The notes under the pieces are model-generated. The model saw only the letters and a list, made by a program, of their open reading frames with translations, did no database searches and was not told the DNA's origin. A DNA stretch of 64,000 nucleotides, from assembly GCF_003971235.1 (NCBI RefSeq), contig NZ_CP034661.1, forward strand, positions 62,001 to 126,000. The letters are read 5' to 3'. This DNA is from Chryseobacterium aureum. GTDB lineage: Bacteria; Bacteroidota; Bacteroidia; Flavobacteriales; Weeksellaceae. Of the stretch, positions 19,358 through 27,741 are shown piece by piece. The translations under genes and the position numbers were made by a program. The number at the start of each line of letters is the position of its first letter. The stretch's first letter is position 1.

Positions 19358-20623
19358 ATGAAAATAAATTCAATATTACGCTGTATTCTTATCATGGGGT
19401 GTTTCGTGGTATCTGTCCCATTACTTTCTCAGGAGATGGTAGTTCTACCCAATGGGGGGTGTGGAAGATTGCTGGACACCAATACTTCAAGCTCAGATGA
19501 CGGAGGACTTCTTTGTATCAGGCTGGGGAAAGAGACCGTAAATCCGGATAATATGACGGATACGGATGTGAATTCCTACGCCTCTTTGAAGCCGGGTACA
19601 GGCGCTGGAGTCTTTTGCAGCATGTCTTTAGGAGTAGGAACTACCGGAACAGATTTTCCGGCTGATAAGCCTGTCTATATTGACTTTGCTTCAGATGGTT
19701 TTAACTTGTATGCCAGTTTCAATGCAGGAAATTTTGTCTTTTACAACAATGGTCAGGAAGTTTACGTCACAGGAATTAATGAACATTTTTTATTAGACCT
19801 TGGAGACAACCAGCAGCGCAGGATCATTAAAGTAACTCCACCAGCTGCATGGGATGAAGTACGGCTGGTTTTTGATGAAGTTTTAGGCGCTGGTCTTGTA
19901 TTCAGCCAAATAAGGGTATATAATATTCTTTCTGAGTATTACCTTGCTCCTATGACCTATCTGTCTCAACCTGCTGATCAAACGATAGCCGCCGGGGAAT
20001 CTGCAACAATGACCGCTATGATCAATAATACAACTGCGGATGAAACTCCGGATAATATTACCTACCAATGGCAGGTTCTTAACGGCGGTACATGGACTCA
20101 TCTCACGAATGATGTCCATTACAGCAATGTTAATTCATCAACTCTTAGCATTAGCAATGCTCCCGTAAGTTTTAACAATAACCAATACAGAGTGGTAGCG
20201 AACTCCAGTTTCCATACCTGTTCCTTTCAGGGGATTTCTAGTGTGGGGCGGCTTTTTGTCAATTCGGTGGAGGGTCCCGGAACCATTGCAGCAGATCAGA
20301 CAGTGTGTATGGATATCAGCAATGATCCTGCACTATTTACTCCCATTACGGGTGAGCTGATATCCGGTACTGCAGAATATCAGTGGCAGAGTTCTGCGGA
20401 TAATATTGTATTTACCGATATTATGAATGCTACATCTGCTACCTATGATGCTCCGGCCGTAATGCAGACCACCTATTACAGGAGAGGGATAAGGTCTGTA
20501 CTGAATGGGAATATAACTGCCTATCAATATAGTAATGTGGTTAAGGTGATCTTGAAACAAAATTGCCAGATTAATGGTATTGTCACCAACAGAGTAATCT
20601 GTGCCAGGATGAATAATAATTGA
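19358..20623 (+). CDS. Secreted protein with Ig-like repeats, function unknown
   Basis: 421 residues from the ATG at 19358. An in-frame GTG lies 6 bases upstream, but the ATG gives the cleaner signal peptide (MKINSILRCILIMGCFVVSVPLLSQ). The N-terminal part (about 30-195) is Cys-poor and beta-rich, with VYIDFASDGFNLYASF. Then come two Ig-like repeats: SQPADQTIAAGESATMTA..YQWQVLNGGTWT (about 205-300), and EYQWQSSADNIVFTDI..YYRRGI (about 310-390). Bacteroidetes adhesin-like proteins often continue to a T9SS or gliding-type tail; here the frame ends right after the second repeat, so it is short for that class. Confidence 0.65.
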   Translation: MKINSILRCILIMGCFVVSVPLLSQEMVVLPNGGCGRLLDTNTSSSDDGGLLCIRLGKETVNPDNMTDTDVNSYASLKPGTGAGVFCSMSLGVGTTGTDFPADKPVYIDFASDGFNLYASFNAGNFVFYNNGQEVYVTGINEHFLLDLGDNQQRRIIKVTPPAAWDEVRLVFDEVLGAGLVFSQIRVYNILSEYYLAPMTYLSQPADQTIAAGESATMTAMINNTTADETPDNITYQWQVLNGGTWTHLTNDVHYSNVNSSTLSISNAPVSFNNNQYRVVANSSFHTCSFQGISSVGRLFVNSVEGPGTIAADQTVCMDISNDPALFTPITGELISGTAEYQWQSSADNIVFTDIMNATSATYDAPAVMQTTYYRRGIRSVLNGNITAYQYSNVVKVILKQNCQINGIVTNRVICARMNNN

Positions 20624-20774
20624 CAGAACAAATTCCCGGTGCATAATAAAATATTGTTTCTGTATGAATAAGCATAAAGCTCAGTTTTTATTTTGTTGAA
20701 TATGTTAACTGGTTATTTCATGTTATACTTCTTTAATACATGCCAAATTACTATCATTATTTTCCAGATTTGAT

Positions 20775-20782
20775 TAATTTTG
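20775..20782 (+). promoter_or_regulatory. -7 box TAATTTTG upstream of the MFS gene
   Basis: Perfect TAnnTTTG match ending 7 bases before the ATG at 20790. If used, the transcript would be nearly leaderless. No clear -33 TTG was seen. Confidence 0.35.
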
Positions 20783-20789
20783 CATCATC

Positions 20790-22043
20790 ATGGAAAATTC
20801 GAAGAAAAAAGCGGCTATAGGCTTTATATTTATTACTTTACTGATCGATATTACAGGATGGGGAATCATCATTCCTGTAGTTCCCAAATTGATTGAGGAA
20901 CTCATTCATGCAGACATCAGCGAAGCTGCAAAATATGGTGGCTGGCTGGGATTTGCTTATGCATTTACGCAGTTTATTTTCTCTCCGCTTGTCGGAAACC
21001 TGAGTGATAAATACGGGAGAAGACCCATTATCCTGATTTCTCTCTTTGGATTCGCAATCGATTATATTTTCCTTGCGCTGGCTCCTACGATCTGGTGGCT
21101 GTTTTTGGGAAGGATTATTGCCGGGATTACAGGCGCGAGTGTTACCACTGCCAGTGCCTATATTGCTGATATTTCCACAGATGAAGACCGGGCCAAGAAT
21201 TTTGGACTGATTGGGGCAGCCTTCGGACTTGGGTTTATTATAGGGCCTGTTCTGGGGGGCGTTCTCGGACATTATGGTGCTAGAGTTCCTTTCTATGCGG
21301 CTGCAGGTTTGTGTCTGCTTAATTTTCTGTATGGATATTTCATTCTTCCCGAAAGTCTGGATAAAGATAAAAGAAGGGAATTCGACTGGAAGCGAGCCAA
21401 TCCTATAGGTTCATTTAAATTTTTAGGGAAGCACCCTGAAATTTCTGGTCTTATCGTTTCATTGATCTTAATTTATATTGCAGGGCATGCCGTACAGAGT
21501 AACTGGAGCTTCTTTACCATGTATAAATTCAGCTGGACAGAAAGAATGGTAGGAATTTCATTAGGAGTTGTAGGATTATTGGTAGGTCTGGTACAGGGAG
21601 GTCTTATCAGGTATACCACTCCAAGGCTGGGGGAACAGAAAAGTATTTATTACGGGCTGGCTTTCTACGCAGTAGGAATGTTGTTATTTGCTTTTGCTTC
21701 CGAAGGATGGATGATGTTCGTATTTCTGGTGCCATACTGTTTGGGGGGGATATGTGGTCCGGCGTTACAGTCTGTCATCACGAAAAGCGTTCCTTCCAAT
21801 GAACAGGGTGAGCTTCAGGGAGCACTGACAAGTTTAATGAGTGCTACATCCATTATAGGACCTCCAATGATGACAAACCTGTTTTACTATTTCACCCATG
21901 ATGAAGCACCGTTCAAGTTTTCCGGAGCCCCTTTCTTTTTAGCGTTTATTCTTATGGCGGTCAGTGTTGTAATTACTTACTCGGCTTTTCAGAAAAAAGG
22001 AAAAGATGTAATAGACGTCACCTCGAAGAAAGACCTTCATTAA
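20790..22043 (+). CDS. Tet(A)-like MFS drug/metabolite exporter
   Basis: 417 residues with 12 membrane helices. Inner-membrane proton antiporter of the TCR/Tet group. Helix 1 has [17 protein letters not shown] (the D-x-x-G-x-G-x-x-x-P motif of drug antiporters), the A-loop is [12 protein letters not shown], and motif C is present as [12 protein letters not shown] in helix 5. Monocistronic. No TetR-type regulator is adjacent, so whether it gives drug resistance is unknown; many chromosomal flavobacterial copies do not. Confidence 0.87.
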   Translation: MENSKKKAAIGFIFITLLIDITGWGIIIPVVPKLIEELIHADISEAAKYGGWLGFAYAFTQFIFSPLVGNLSDKYGRRPIILISLFGFAIDYIFLALAPTIWWLFLGRIIAGITGASVTTASAYIADISTDEDRAKNFGLIGAAFGLGFIIGPVLGGVLGHYGARVPFYAAAGLCLLNFLYGYFILPESLDKDKRREFDWKRANPIGSFKFLGKHPEISGLIVSLILIYIAGHAVQSNWSFFTMYKFSWTERMVGISLGVVGLLVGLVQGGLIRYTTPRLGEQKSIYYGLAFYAVGMLLFAFASEGWMMFVFLVPYCLGGICGPALQSVITKSVPSNEQGELQGALTSLMSATSIIGPPMMTNLFYYFTHDEAPFKFSGAPFFLAFILMAVSVVITYSAFQKKGKDVIDVTSKKDLH

Positions 22044-22149
22044 CAAAAATAATAAATAGATAAGATTTGAAATACGGGGTAATACTTTTGGATTGAAAGA
22101 GAATGCAATTAATGTCTGATCAAATTTTCAAAAGTTATCTTCAATAAAA

Positions 22150-22178
22150 AAACGGGAAGCTCTTTGAGCTTCCCGTTT
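22150..22178. terminator. Bidirectional terminator, MFS gene / lipoprotein gene
   Basis: 13-bp perfect stem AAACGGGAAGCTC / GAGCTTCCCGTTT with a TTT loop, flanked by A- and T-runs, between convergent genes. Confidence 0.88.
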
Positions 22179-22208
22179 CATTTAAAATCAGATTTTTTAT
22201 GAGAATGA

Positions 22209-23156
22209 TTATGGGTAAAGGGATTTTGTCCCGTTACTTACAATATTACTGCCCAATCCTGAGAATGAAACTGAAAAGTTGTTGGAATTGAAACTTAAAG
22301 AACCCGTAGGAGTACAGAGACCTAATGCATAACGGCATTGCCCGTAAGCACCGGTTTTCTTAGTGATTTTGCTCTCACTTTTTGCTTTTCCTAAGCTGAT
22401 ATATCCCCAGTCGCTTACATCTGCATTGGAAACCGTAGAACCTGAATAATAAATCGTAATCTGATATCCGGCTTCGCCTCTCTTGGATCCCCATAGCCAG
22501 TTGGCCGTCCACCATTGTTTGTACCATGTAGAAACTACTTTCGCTGCCTGATTGTTGGATGCCTCCGAATTTCCTCGGGGGTCCATCATCACAAGACCTC
22601 CGAAGATATTATCCCAGATAATTCCTGAATCATTATAAAAACATACCGTGGTAAATTTCCCGGCTTTGCTGTTCCATGTTATTTCCATGACATTGGTGCC
22701 GGATTTTACTTCTTCAGTAAGGGCTTCTTTTAATCCCTGCTGTGCTGTTGTAAAATCTTCACCGGTATACAGATCTCCCATTCTCCCGATTTTTACAGAA
22801 GACGGATCCATAATATTTCCAGAGGCAATATACTGGTCTTTATCTGTAATCAGACTTTTGGAAAGCTCTATTCCCTTTGGGGTTGTTATTTTTCCCAAAA
22901 CAGCTACTCCGGCAATCTGTAAATCATTGTTCAGATATGCTTCGAGATTTTTTTGGGATTCATTCAGCTGAAGCTGTACGGCATCAGGAACAATGGGTGA
23001 TGGGAGAGGTGTAATTTCCTTTTTCAGATCATCTGCGGTTACCCTGGCCTGAACGGTTTCCTGCTGGTTCATTTCGGTGTTTTCGTTGTGGCAGCTATGA
23101 AGTAGCAGTACCGATAAGACAGCGAAAACTTTAAAAGTAGTCACTAGTTTTTTCAT
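22209..23156 (-). CDS. Lipoprotein of unknown function
   Basis: 315 residues. Lipoprotein signal MKKLVTTFKVFAVLSVLLLHSC with acceptor Cys22. A middle region (about 75-205) is soluble and mixed. The C-terminal part is Trp-rich (WYKQWWTANWLWGSKRGE near 212) followed by YQITIYYSGSTVSNADV, and a short Cys-containing stretch, GQCRYALGLC. I recognise no family. Monocistronic, facing the MFS gene across a shared terminator. Confidence 0.65.
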   Translation of the reverse strand: MKKLVTTFKVFAVLSVLLLHSCHNENTEMNQQETVQARVTADDLKKEITPLPSPIVPDAVQLQLNESQKNLEAYLNNDLQIAGVAVLGKITTPKGIELSKSLITDKDQYIASGNIMDPSSVKIGRMGDLYTGEDFTTAQQGLKEALTEEVKSGTNVMEITWNSKAGKFTTVCFYNDSGIIWDNIFGGLVMMDPRGNSEASNNQAAKVVSTWYKQWWTANWLWGSKRGEAGYQITIYYSGSTVSNADVSDWGYISLGKAKSESKITKKTGAYGQCRYALGLCTPTGSLSFNSNNFSVSFSGLGSNIVSNGTKSLYP

Positions 23157-23524
23157 AATAAATATTTATTGGTTTGTGTATCCTAAATATACAGAATTAT
23201 TGCGTAATTCTCATTGTTTTGAATTAAATATTTGTTAATTAATAGACAGGATCTGGCAGGCAGCAGGAATTAGGTAATAGAGAGTAGAAGGAGGAGAGTT
23301 TGAGAGTTTGAGAGTAGGAGGGTTTTAGAGTTTAAGGTTCTGGGTTTAAAGTTGTGGGTAATCGGCAACAAAAAGAACCAGTATCCCGAAACTCGCAACA
23401 AAATAAACCAGCAACTCTGAACAAAATAACCCCGCACATCATCCAACTTTTATAAAATCTTAAAATTTGTTTAAATTTTTAGTTTACAGTTCATAAATGC
23501 AATAATCTTTTGTAATTTTACCTC
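23157..23524. repeat. Intergenic gap with degenerate GTTGCGAG/TTTGAGAG repeats
   Basis: 368 bases without a gene. From about 23280 to 23440 there is a patchwork of near-repeats: GAGAGTTTGAGAGTTTGAGAG, TTAAGGTTCTGGGTTTAAAG, and ATCCCGAAACTCGCAAC, whose reverse complement matches words in the 26400-26560 gap. TAATTTTA at 23513-23520 could be the tatA -7 box. Confidence 0.6.
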
Positions 23525-23866
23525 ATGGAATTAAGCATTGGAGAAATGGCACTCATTGCCATTGCAATCGTTGTATTATTCGGTCCGGATAAACTGCCTC
23601 AGATTGCGCGTGACTTAGGTGCAGGCGTTAGAAAAATGCGTGGAGCAGTGGAAGATATCAAAACTGAAATCATGAAGGAAACAGATAATCCTGTTTCTGA
23701 AATCAAGCGTGAGATTGAAAAGGTAAAAGATGCTGCCAAGGATTTTAACCCGATGAATGATATCCAGAAAGATATTCTTACTGAGCCTTCTTCTGTGGCG
23801 TCTAATGAGCTTCCAAAACCGAAACCGGCAGAGGATGATACGTACGAAGGACCTGTAAGCAGATAA
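23525..23866 (+). CDS. tatA: Twin-arginine translocase subunit TatA/TatE family
   Basis: 113 residues. One N-terminal helix (about 5-22, LSIGEMALIAIAIVVLFGPDKLP) with the FGPDKLP hinge, then an amphipathic helix (IARDLGAGVRKMRGAVEDIK) and a charged, disordered tail. This is the TatA/B family; in Bacteroidetes the single TatA-like protein works with TatC, which is not in the window. It is followed after 2 bases by a PAP2 phosphatase, so co-transcribed. Confidence 0.88.
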   Translation: MELSIGEMALIAIAIVVLFGPDKLPQIARDLGAGVRKMRGAVEDIKTEIMKETDNPVSEIKREIEKVKDAAKDFNPMNDIQKDILTEPSSVASNELPKPKPAEDDTYEGPVSR

Positions 23867-23868
23867 TC

Positions 23869-24435
23869 ATGGAGGAAATTATTCAGGAAGATAAGAAGGT
23901 ATTTCTTTACCTTAATAATTTGGGTGACTCATCTTTCGATCAGTTTTGGATGCTGATTTCCAGTACCTGGATCTGGGTGCCTCTTTATATTATATTTCTT
24001 TACTTTTTATATAAAAATTATCAACTAAGATCTTTAGTTTTTATCCTTTTATTTTTGGCTATCGGTGCAACGGTTTCTGACCAGTTGGCCGGTGTTTTCA
24101 AATATGGTGTGGCAAGGCTGAGACCATGCCATGATCCTACACTGGAACATCATATGAGAATCGTGAAATGCGGTGGACAGTATGGTTTTTATTCTGCCCA
24201 TGCCTCCAATACTTTCTTTTTGGCTTCATTTTTAAGTATTTTACTGAAAAATAAGCTTAAATGGTTTCCATATGCTATATTTGTATGGGCGGTAGTGGTT
24301 TCCTACAGCCGTATATATTTAGGAGTGCATTTCCCGATAGATATTTTGGTGGGGGCGTTTGTTGGATCTTTATTGGGAGTGATATTTGGTGCACTCGCCA
24401 AAAAAGTGATCCATAAACAAACTATAAACTCATGA
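23869..24435 (+). CDS. PAP2-family membrane phosphatase
   Basis: 188 residues with about five membrane helices. The three acid-phosphatase motifs are present: KYGVARLRP (KxxxxxxRP, about 83-91), SAHASN (PSGH-type with S-A-H, about 105-110) and SRIYLGVHFPIDILVG (SRxxxxxHxxxD, about 145-160). Likely dephosphorylates undecaprenyl pyrophosphate or a lipid phosphate on the outer face of the inner membrane. Overlaps the next gene by 4 bases. Confidence 0.88.
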   Translation: MEEIIQEDKKVFLYLNNLGDSSFDQFWMLISSTWIWVPLYIIFLYFLYKNYQLRSLVFILLFLAIGATVSDQLAGVFKYGVARLRPCHDPTLEHHMRIVKCGGQYGFYSAHASNTFFLASFLSILLKNKLKWFPYAIFVWAVVVSYSRIYLGVHFPIDILVGAFVGSLLGVIFGALAKKVIHKQTINS

Positions 24436-25244
24436 AAAAAACTTTATTACTGGTAACTTCTCTTTGTGTTTCCCTTACGTTCTATGCCCAGGATAAAAAA
24501 CTGGCCGAAGAATGTTTTAACAAAGCCGATTATAAATGTGCGGAAGAGCAGTATTTAAAACTGGCAGAAAAAGAACAAATCCAAAAATTTCAATCCGAAT
24601 ATTACGATTATCTCGGGACTTCCCAGAGAAGACTCGGGAAAACAGCTCAGGCTTTTAAGTCTTATGAATCTGCACTGAAAGCAAATCCGTTATCCGTTTC
24701 TGTGTATGCCAACCTTGCATCACTTTACAGCCAGAAAGGAAATAAGGTAAAAGCGCTGGAATATATAGAAAAAGGGCTTCAGGTGAATGCTGAAACGCCG
24801 GATTTATACCTTACACGGTCCAAAATTTATGACGGCCAGGGAAAAAAGGACCTTGCCATCAAAGATCTTAACCAAATTCTGACTTTTGCTCCTGACAATC
24901 TTTTTGCAAAGACAGGATTGGCCAATCTGAAAAAGAATAATGGTGATCTTGACGGAGCTTTAAAAGATTATAATACGCTTCTTTCCGAAAAACCTGAATC
25001 ATTACTTTACAACGGGCGTGCAGATGTTTATTTTAAAATGAAAAAATACAAGGAAGCATTGGCAGATGCCAATAAAGCGATTTCCATTGACCCGAAATTT
25101 GCACAGTCTTATGTGAGCAGAGCTATGATCCTGTTCGAAACTTCCAAACTTAAGGAAGCCTGTAACAATCTTGATAAAGCTGTAGCTTTGGGCTATGAAA
25201 AGGCAGTGCTGACAGATGTTTATGCCAAATGTGTAAAGAAATAA
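24432..25244 (+). CDS. Periplasmic tetratricopeptide-repeat protein
   Basis: 270 residues: signal peptide (MKKTLLLVTSLCVSLTFYAQ) followed by about seven TPR units, for instance SVYANLASLYSQKGNKVKAL and LYLTRSKIYDGQGKKDLAI. TPRs form a helical scaffold for protein contacts; no catalytic part. Start overlaps the PAP2 stop (ATGA), so tatA, the phosphatase and this gene form an operon. Partner unknown. Confidence 0.82.
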   Translation: MKKTLLLVTSLCVSLTFYAQDKKLAEECFNKADYKCAEEQYLKLAEKEQIQKFQSEYYDYLGTSQRRLGKTAQAFKSYESALKANPLSVSVYANLASLYSQKGNKVKALEYIEKGLQVNAETPDLYLTRSKIYDGQGKKDLAIKDLNQILTFAPDNLFAKTGLANLKKNNGDLDGALKDYNTLLSEKPESLLYNGRADVYFKMKKYKEALADANKAISIDPKFAQSYVSRAMILFETSKLKEACNNLDKAVALGYEKAVLTDVYAKCVKK

Positions 25245-25313
25245 CTGAAACAAATTCCAATCCGGATCATTTAAATAAATCCATCCTGAAAAAAACGAAA
25301 AAGAGATAGAGAG

Positions 25314-25766
25314 ATGTTGAACATTGTTCTTGTAGAACCTGAAATTCCTAATAATACCGGAAATATCGGAAGGCTGTGTGTAGGAACCGAAAGCAGATTG
25401 CACCTGATTCATCCGTTTGGATTTGTGATTAATGATAAAAACCTGAAACGTTCCGGCTTGGATTACTGGGTGCATCTTGATGTTACTGAATATGCAGATG
25501 TAAATGAATGGGTTAATACTATTCCTGACCGTTCTCGTGTTTTTCTAATGAGCTCGCATGCTGAAAAATCATATCTGGAAACGGATTTTCAGGATGGTGA
25601 CTGGCTGGTATTCGGAAAAGAAAGTGTGGGACTGAGCAAAGAGGTTCTGGATCGTTTTGAAAATCATTTGACCATTCCTATGTCAAAGCTCATCAGGAGT
25701 TTTAATATTGCGAATTCCGTTGCTTTTGTGGTGGGTGAAGCGAAGAGACAGATTGGATTGAAATAA
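25314..25766 (+). CDS. trmL: tRNA (cytidine(34)-2'-O)-methyltransferase
   Basis: 150-residue SPOUT methyltransferase that modifies the wobble position of tRNA-Leu in the known family. MLNIVLVEPEIPNNTGNIGRLC at the start is the family signature (substrate and fold segment), with LVFGKESVGL in the middle and the knot segment IPMSKLIRSFNIANSVAFVVGEA near the C-terminus. Length is right (150-160). Starts 69 bases after the TPR gene. Confidence 0.93.
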   Translation: MLNIVLVEPEIPNNTGNIGRLCVGTESRLHLIHPFGFVINDKNLKRSGLDYWVHLDVTEYADVNEWVNTIPDRSRVFLMSSHAEKSYLETDFQDGDWLVFGKESVGLSKEVLDRFENHLTIPMSKLIRSFNIANSVAFVVGEAKRQIGLK

Positions 25767-25789
25767 GGAACAGATTTTCTCAAAATGTT

Positions 25790-25857
25790 ATTCAGAATGA
25801 ATTAAGAATCTCGTACTTTTGATTATCAACGAGATTCTTCCTTCGTCAGAATGACAA
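25790..25857. repeat. GAATCTC palindromic intergenic repeat
   Basis: An 11-bp inverted repeat, AAGAATCTCGT (25804-25814) and ACGAGATTCTT (25829-25839), inside ATTCAGAATGAATTAAGAATCTC ... AGATTCTTCCTTCGTCAGAATGACAAAAG. The flanks are themselves roughly inverted (ATTCAGAATGA / TCAGAATGAC). A related copy is at about 58552-58656. It sits between convergent trmL and rlmH and may double as a terminator. Confidence 0.65.
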
Positions 25858-25895
25858 AAGCCCAATATTAGACTTCTGGGGCAATCCTTTTTGTT

Positions 25896-26369
25896 TTAAT
25901 CGTTATGATAAGGCTTTCCCTGTAAAATCTGATCGGCGCGGTACAGCTGTTCCACTATAAAAAGGCGGATCATCTGATGGGTAAAGGTCATTTTAGATAA
26001 AGACATTTTTTCATTCGCTCTGCTGTAGATTTCTTCTGAAAAACCGTAGGCTCCTCCAATCAGAATATGTACTTTTTTTACAGAAGAATTCATCCAGGTG
26101 TCAATTTTCTGTGAAAATTCACGGCTGGTAAACTGTTTCCCTTTTTCGTCAAGAATAACTACCAGATCATTTTTATCAATATGATGTAGGAACAGCTTGG
26201 CTTCTTCTTTCTTCAGAAGGTCAGAAGACAGGTTTTTCGCATTTTTTACATCCGGTATTTCGGTAATTTCAAAATTCCAGTGTTTGGGTAAACGGTTAAG
26301 ATAATAACTGATTAAAGAAGTGATTTCCTTATCGTCTGTTTTACCGATACAAAGTAAGCTGATTCGCAT
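25896..26369 (-). CDS. rlmH: 23S rRNA (pseudouridine(1915)-N3)-methyltransferase
   Basis: 157-residue SPOUT methyltransferase acting on the 70S ribosome at position 1915. Visible: MRISLLCIGKT start, DEKGKQFTSREFS, the AdoMet-binding knot ILIGGAYGFSEEI, and the conserved end TFTHQMIRLFIVEQLYRA then ILQGKPYHND. Length is typical. Faces trmL, another SPOUT enzyme, across the palindromic repeat. Confidence 0.96.
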   Translation of the reverse strand: MRISLLCIGKTDDKEITSLISYYLNRLPKHWNFEITEIPDVKNAKNLSSDLLKKEEAKLFLHHIDKNDLVVILDEKGKQFTSREFSQKIDTWMNSSVKKVHILIGGAYGFSEEIYSRANEKMSLSKMTFTHQMIRLFIVEQLYRADQILQGKPYHND

Positions 26370-26730
26370 TGTAAGAATTTTTCAGGCTGCAAAGATAGGG
26401 TTTCGTGGTTAATTTCTTGCTGGTTTTTTGGTTGCGGGTTGAAGGTTTCGGGATTCGAGTTGCAAGTTATATTTGTTGCGGGTTGCGGGATTCGAGTATA
26501 TTTTGTTGCTGGCTGTTGGGTTATGAGTTTCTGGTTGCGAGTTGCGGGGTATGAATTGCGGGTGGTTTTTATTCCTGTTTACTCATAACCTTAAACTTTA
26601 AACTCTAAAGCCCTCCGACTCTCAACCTCTCAAACCCCCTAATCCCTAAAACCTGCCAACTAACATCTTTCCCTCTATCTTTTCCTATTTAATTTAATTC
26701 CCCTACCTTTGTATAAAGACAAACAGATCG
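26370..26730. repeat. Intergenic gap with degenerate GTTGCGGG/CGGGATTCGAG repeats
   Basis: 361 bases without a gene. Between about 26400 and 26570 many variants of GGTTGCGGGTT, GGTTTCGGGATTCGAG and GTTGCGAGTTGCGGG follow one another; the 12-mer CGGGATTCGAGT occurs at 26449 and 26486 and again inside a coding region at 47692. From about 26580 a CT-rich stretch (CTCTAAAGCCCTCCGACTC...) mirrors the GAGAGTTT words at 23280. The TACCTTTG box at 26704-26711 belongs to the next gene. Confidence 0.65.
26704..26711 (+). promoter_or_regulatory. -7 box TACCTTTG upstream of yihY-like gene
   Basis: Perfect TAnnTTTG match 19 bases before the ATG at 26731; no clear TTG at -33. Confidence 0.4.
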
Positions 26731-27741
26731 ATGAGTGTAAAGGTTCCTAAATTTATTTTGAAGATTCAAGAGTTTTTTGACAGCATCCATATTCCTGTTT
26801 TGGGAATATCGCTTTGGCAGATGTTTCAGATCTATATCTCCGGAATTTTCAAAGGAAAAATAGGAAGAAAGGCTGCTGCCATCTCCTGGAGCTTTACAAT
26901 AAGTTTATTTCCGTTTATTCTGTTCTTACTTTCCGTTCTGCCTTATATGCCTCACTATGATAAGCTTCAGTTCTATATTTTTGATGTACTGATGCATAAT
27001 GTTTTCCCTTCTAATATGGAGGGCGATGTAAGAGGATATATAGAGAACAGCATCATCCCCAATATGAGAGGAATCAGTAATCTGACCATCGTTCTGGCGC
27101 TTGTTTTTGCTACCAATGGTACATTTTCCCTGATCAACGGTTTTAATGAAAATTCGGACGAAAAACTGAGTGATGTAAAGGAATTTATTCTTTCGTTCTT
27201 TATTACCATAGGTTTTATTACCATTGTCTTTTTAGCACTTTTCGGGGTGTATTATGTGGAGGTTGTTATGAAATTGTTTACACCGGCTTATGATATTACG
27301 TGGTTGGTAGATAATCTTTCCAGCATTATCGGATTTGTTTCTTTTCCTCTTTTTTATTTTATACTGCTGACTTTATTTTACTGGCTGGGGACGGTGAAAA
27401 TTTCAAGATTCCGCCAGGCTGTTCCGGGTGCTATTTTAACCACGGTTCTGTTTGTGCTGACTACTTATATCTTTGCTATTTATGTAAAAGATATTGCAAG
27501 GTATAACGTACTCTACGGATCTATTGGAAGCATGATCCTGCTGATGGTTTGGGTGAATGTGAATGTGTATCTTCTTTTGTTCGGGAATGAGCTGAATATG
27601 GCGATCAGAAAGCTGAGAATAGAGAAATTGCTGTCTGATGAAATCCAGAAAGAAACCATCCACTATCACTCTCAGGTAAAAGAACCTGATTTTGACAGTG
27701 ACGAGGAACATAAAAGAAAGCTGGAAAATCTGAAAGATTAG
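26731..27741 (+). CDS. YihY/BrkB-family inner-membrane protein
   Basis: 336 residues with about six membrane helices and a hydrophilic C-terminal tail. Family marks: RKAAAISWSFTISLFPFILFLLSVLPYMP near 50-75 (usually AAALAYYTLFSLFPLL), GTFSLINGFNENSD near 130, and YGSIGSMILLMVWVNVNVYLLLFGNELN near 265-292. The family was once called ribonuclease BN, but this is now rejected; function remains unclear. The 3' end overlaps convergent nhaA by 4 bases. Confidence 0.87.
   Translation: MSVKVPKFILKIQEFFDSIHIPVLGISLWQMFQIYISGIFKGKIGRKAAAISWSFTISLFPFILFLLSVLPYMPHYDKLQFYIFDVLMHNVFPSNMEGDVRGYIENSIIPNMRGISNLTIVLALVFATNGTFSLINGFNENSDEKLSDVKEFILSFFITIGFITIVFLALFGVYYVEVVMKLFTPAYDITWLVDNLSSIIGFVSFPLFYFILLTLFYWLGTVKISRFRQAVPGAILTTVLFVLTTYIFAIYVKDIARYNVLYGSIGSMILLMVWVNVNVYLLLFGNELNMAIRKLRIEKLLSDEIQKETIHYHSQVKEPDFDSDEEHKRKLENLKD

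Noticed and set aside
20790..22043. Acquired tetracycline-resistance determinant
   Set aside because: Tet-like motifs only place it in the TCR/Tet group; no regulator or mobile element adjoins it and base composition matches its surroundings.
22209..23156. Trp-rich lipoprotein as a possible bacteriocin or lectin
   Set aside because: No repeat, double-glycine leader or carbohydrate-binding pattern supports either; left as unknown.
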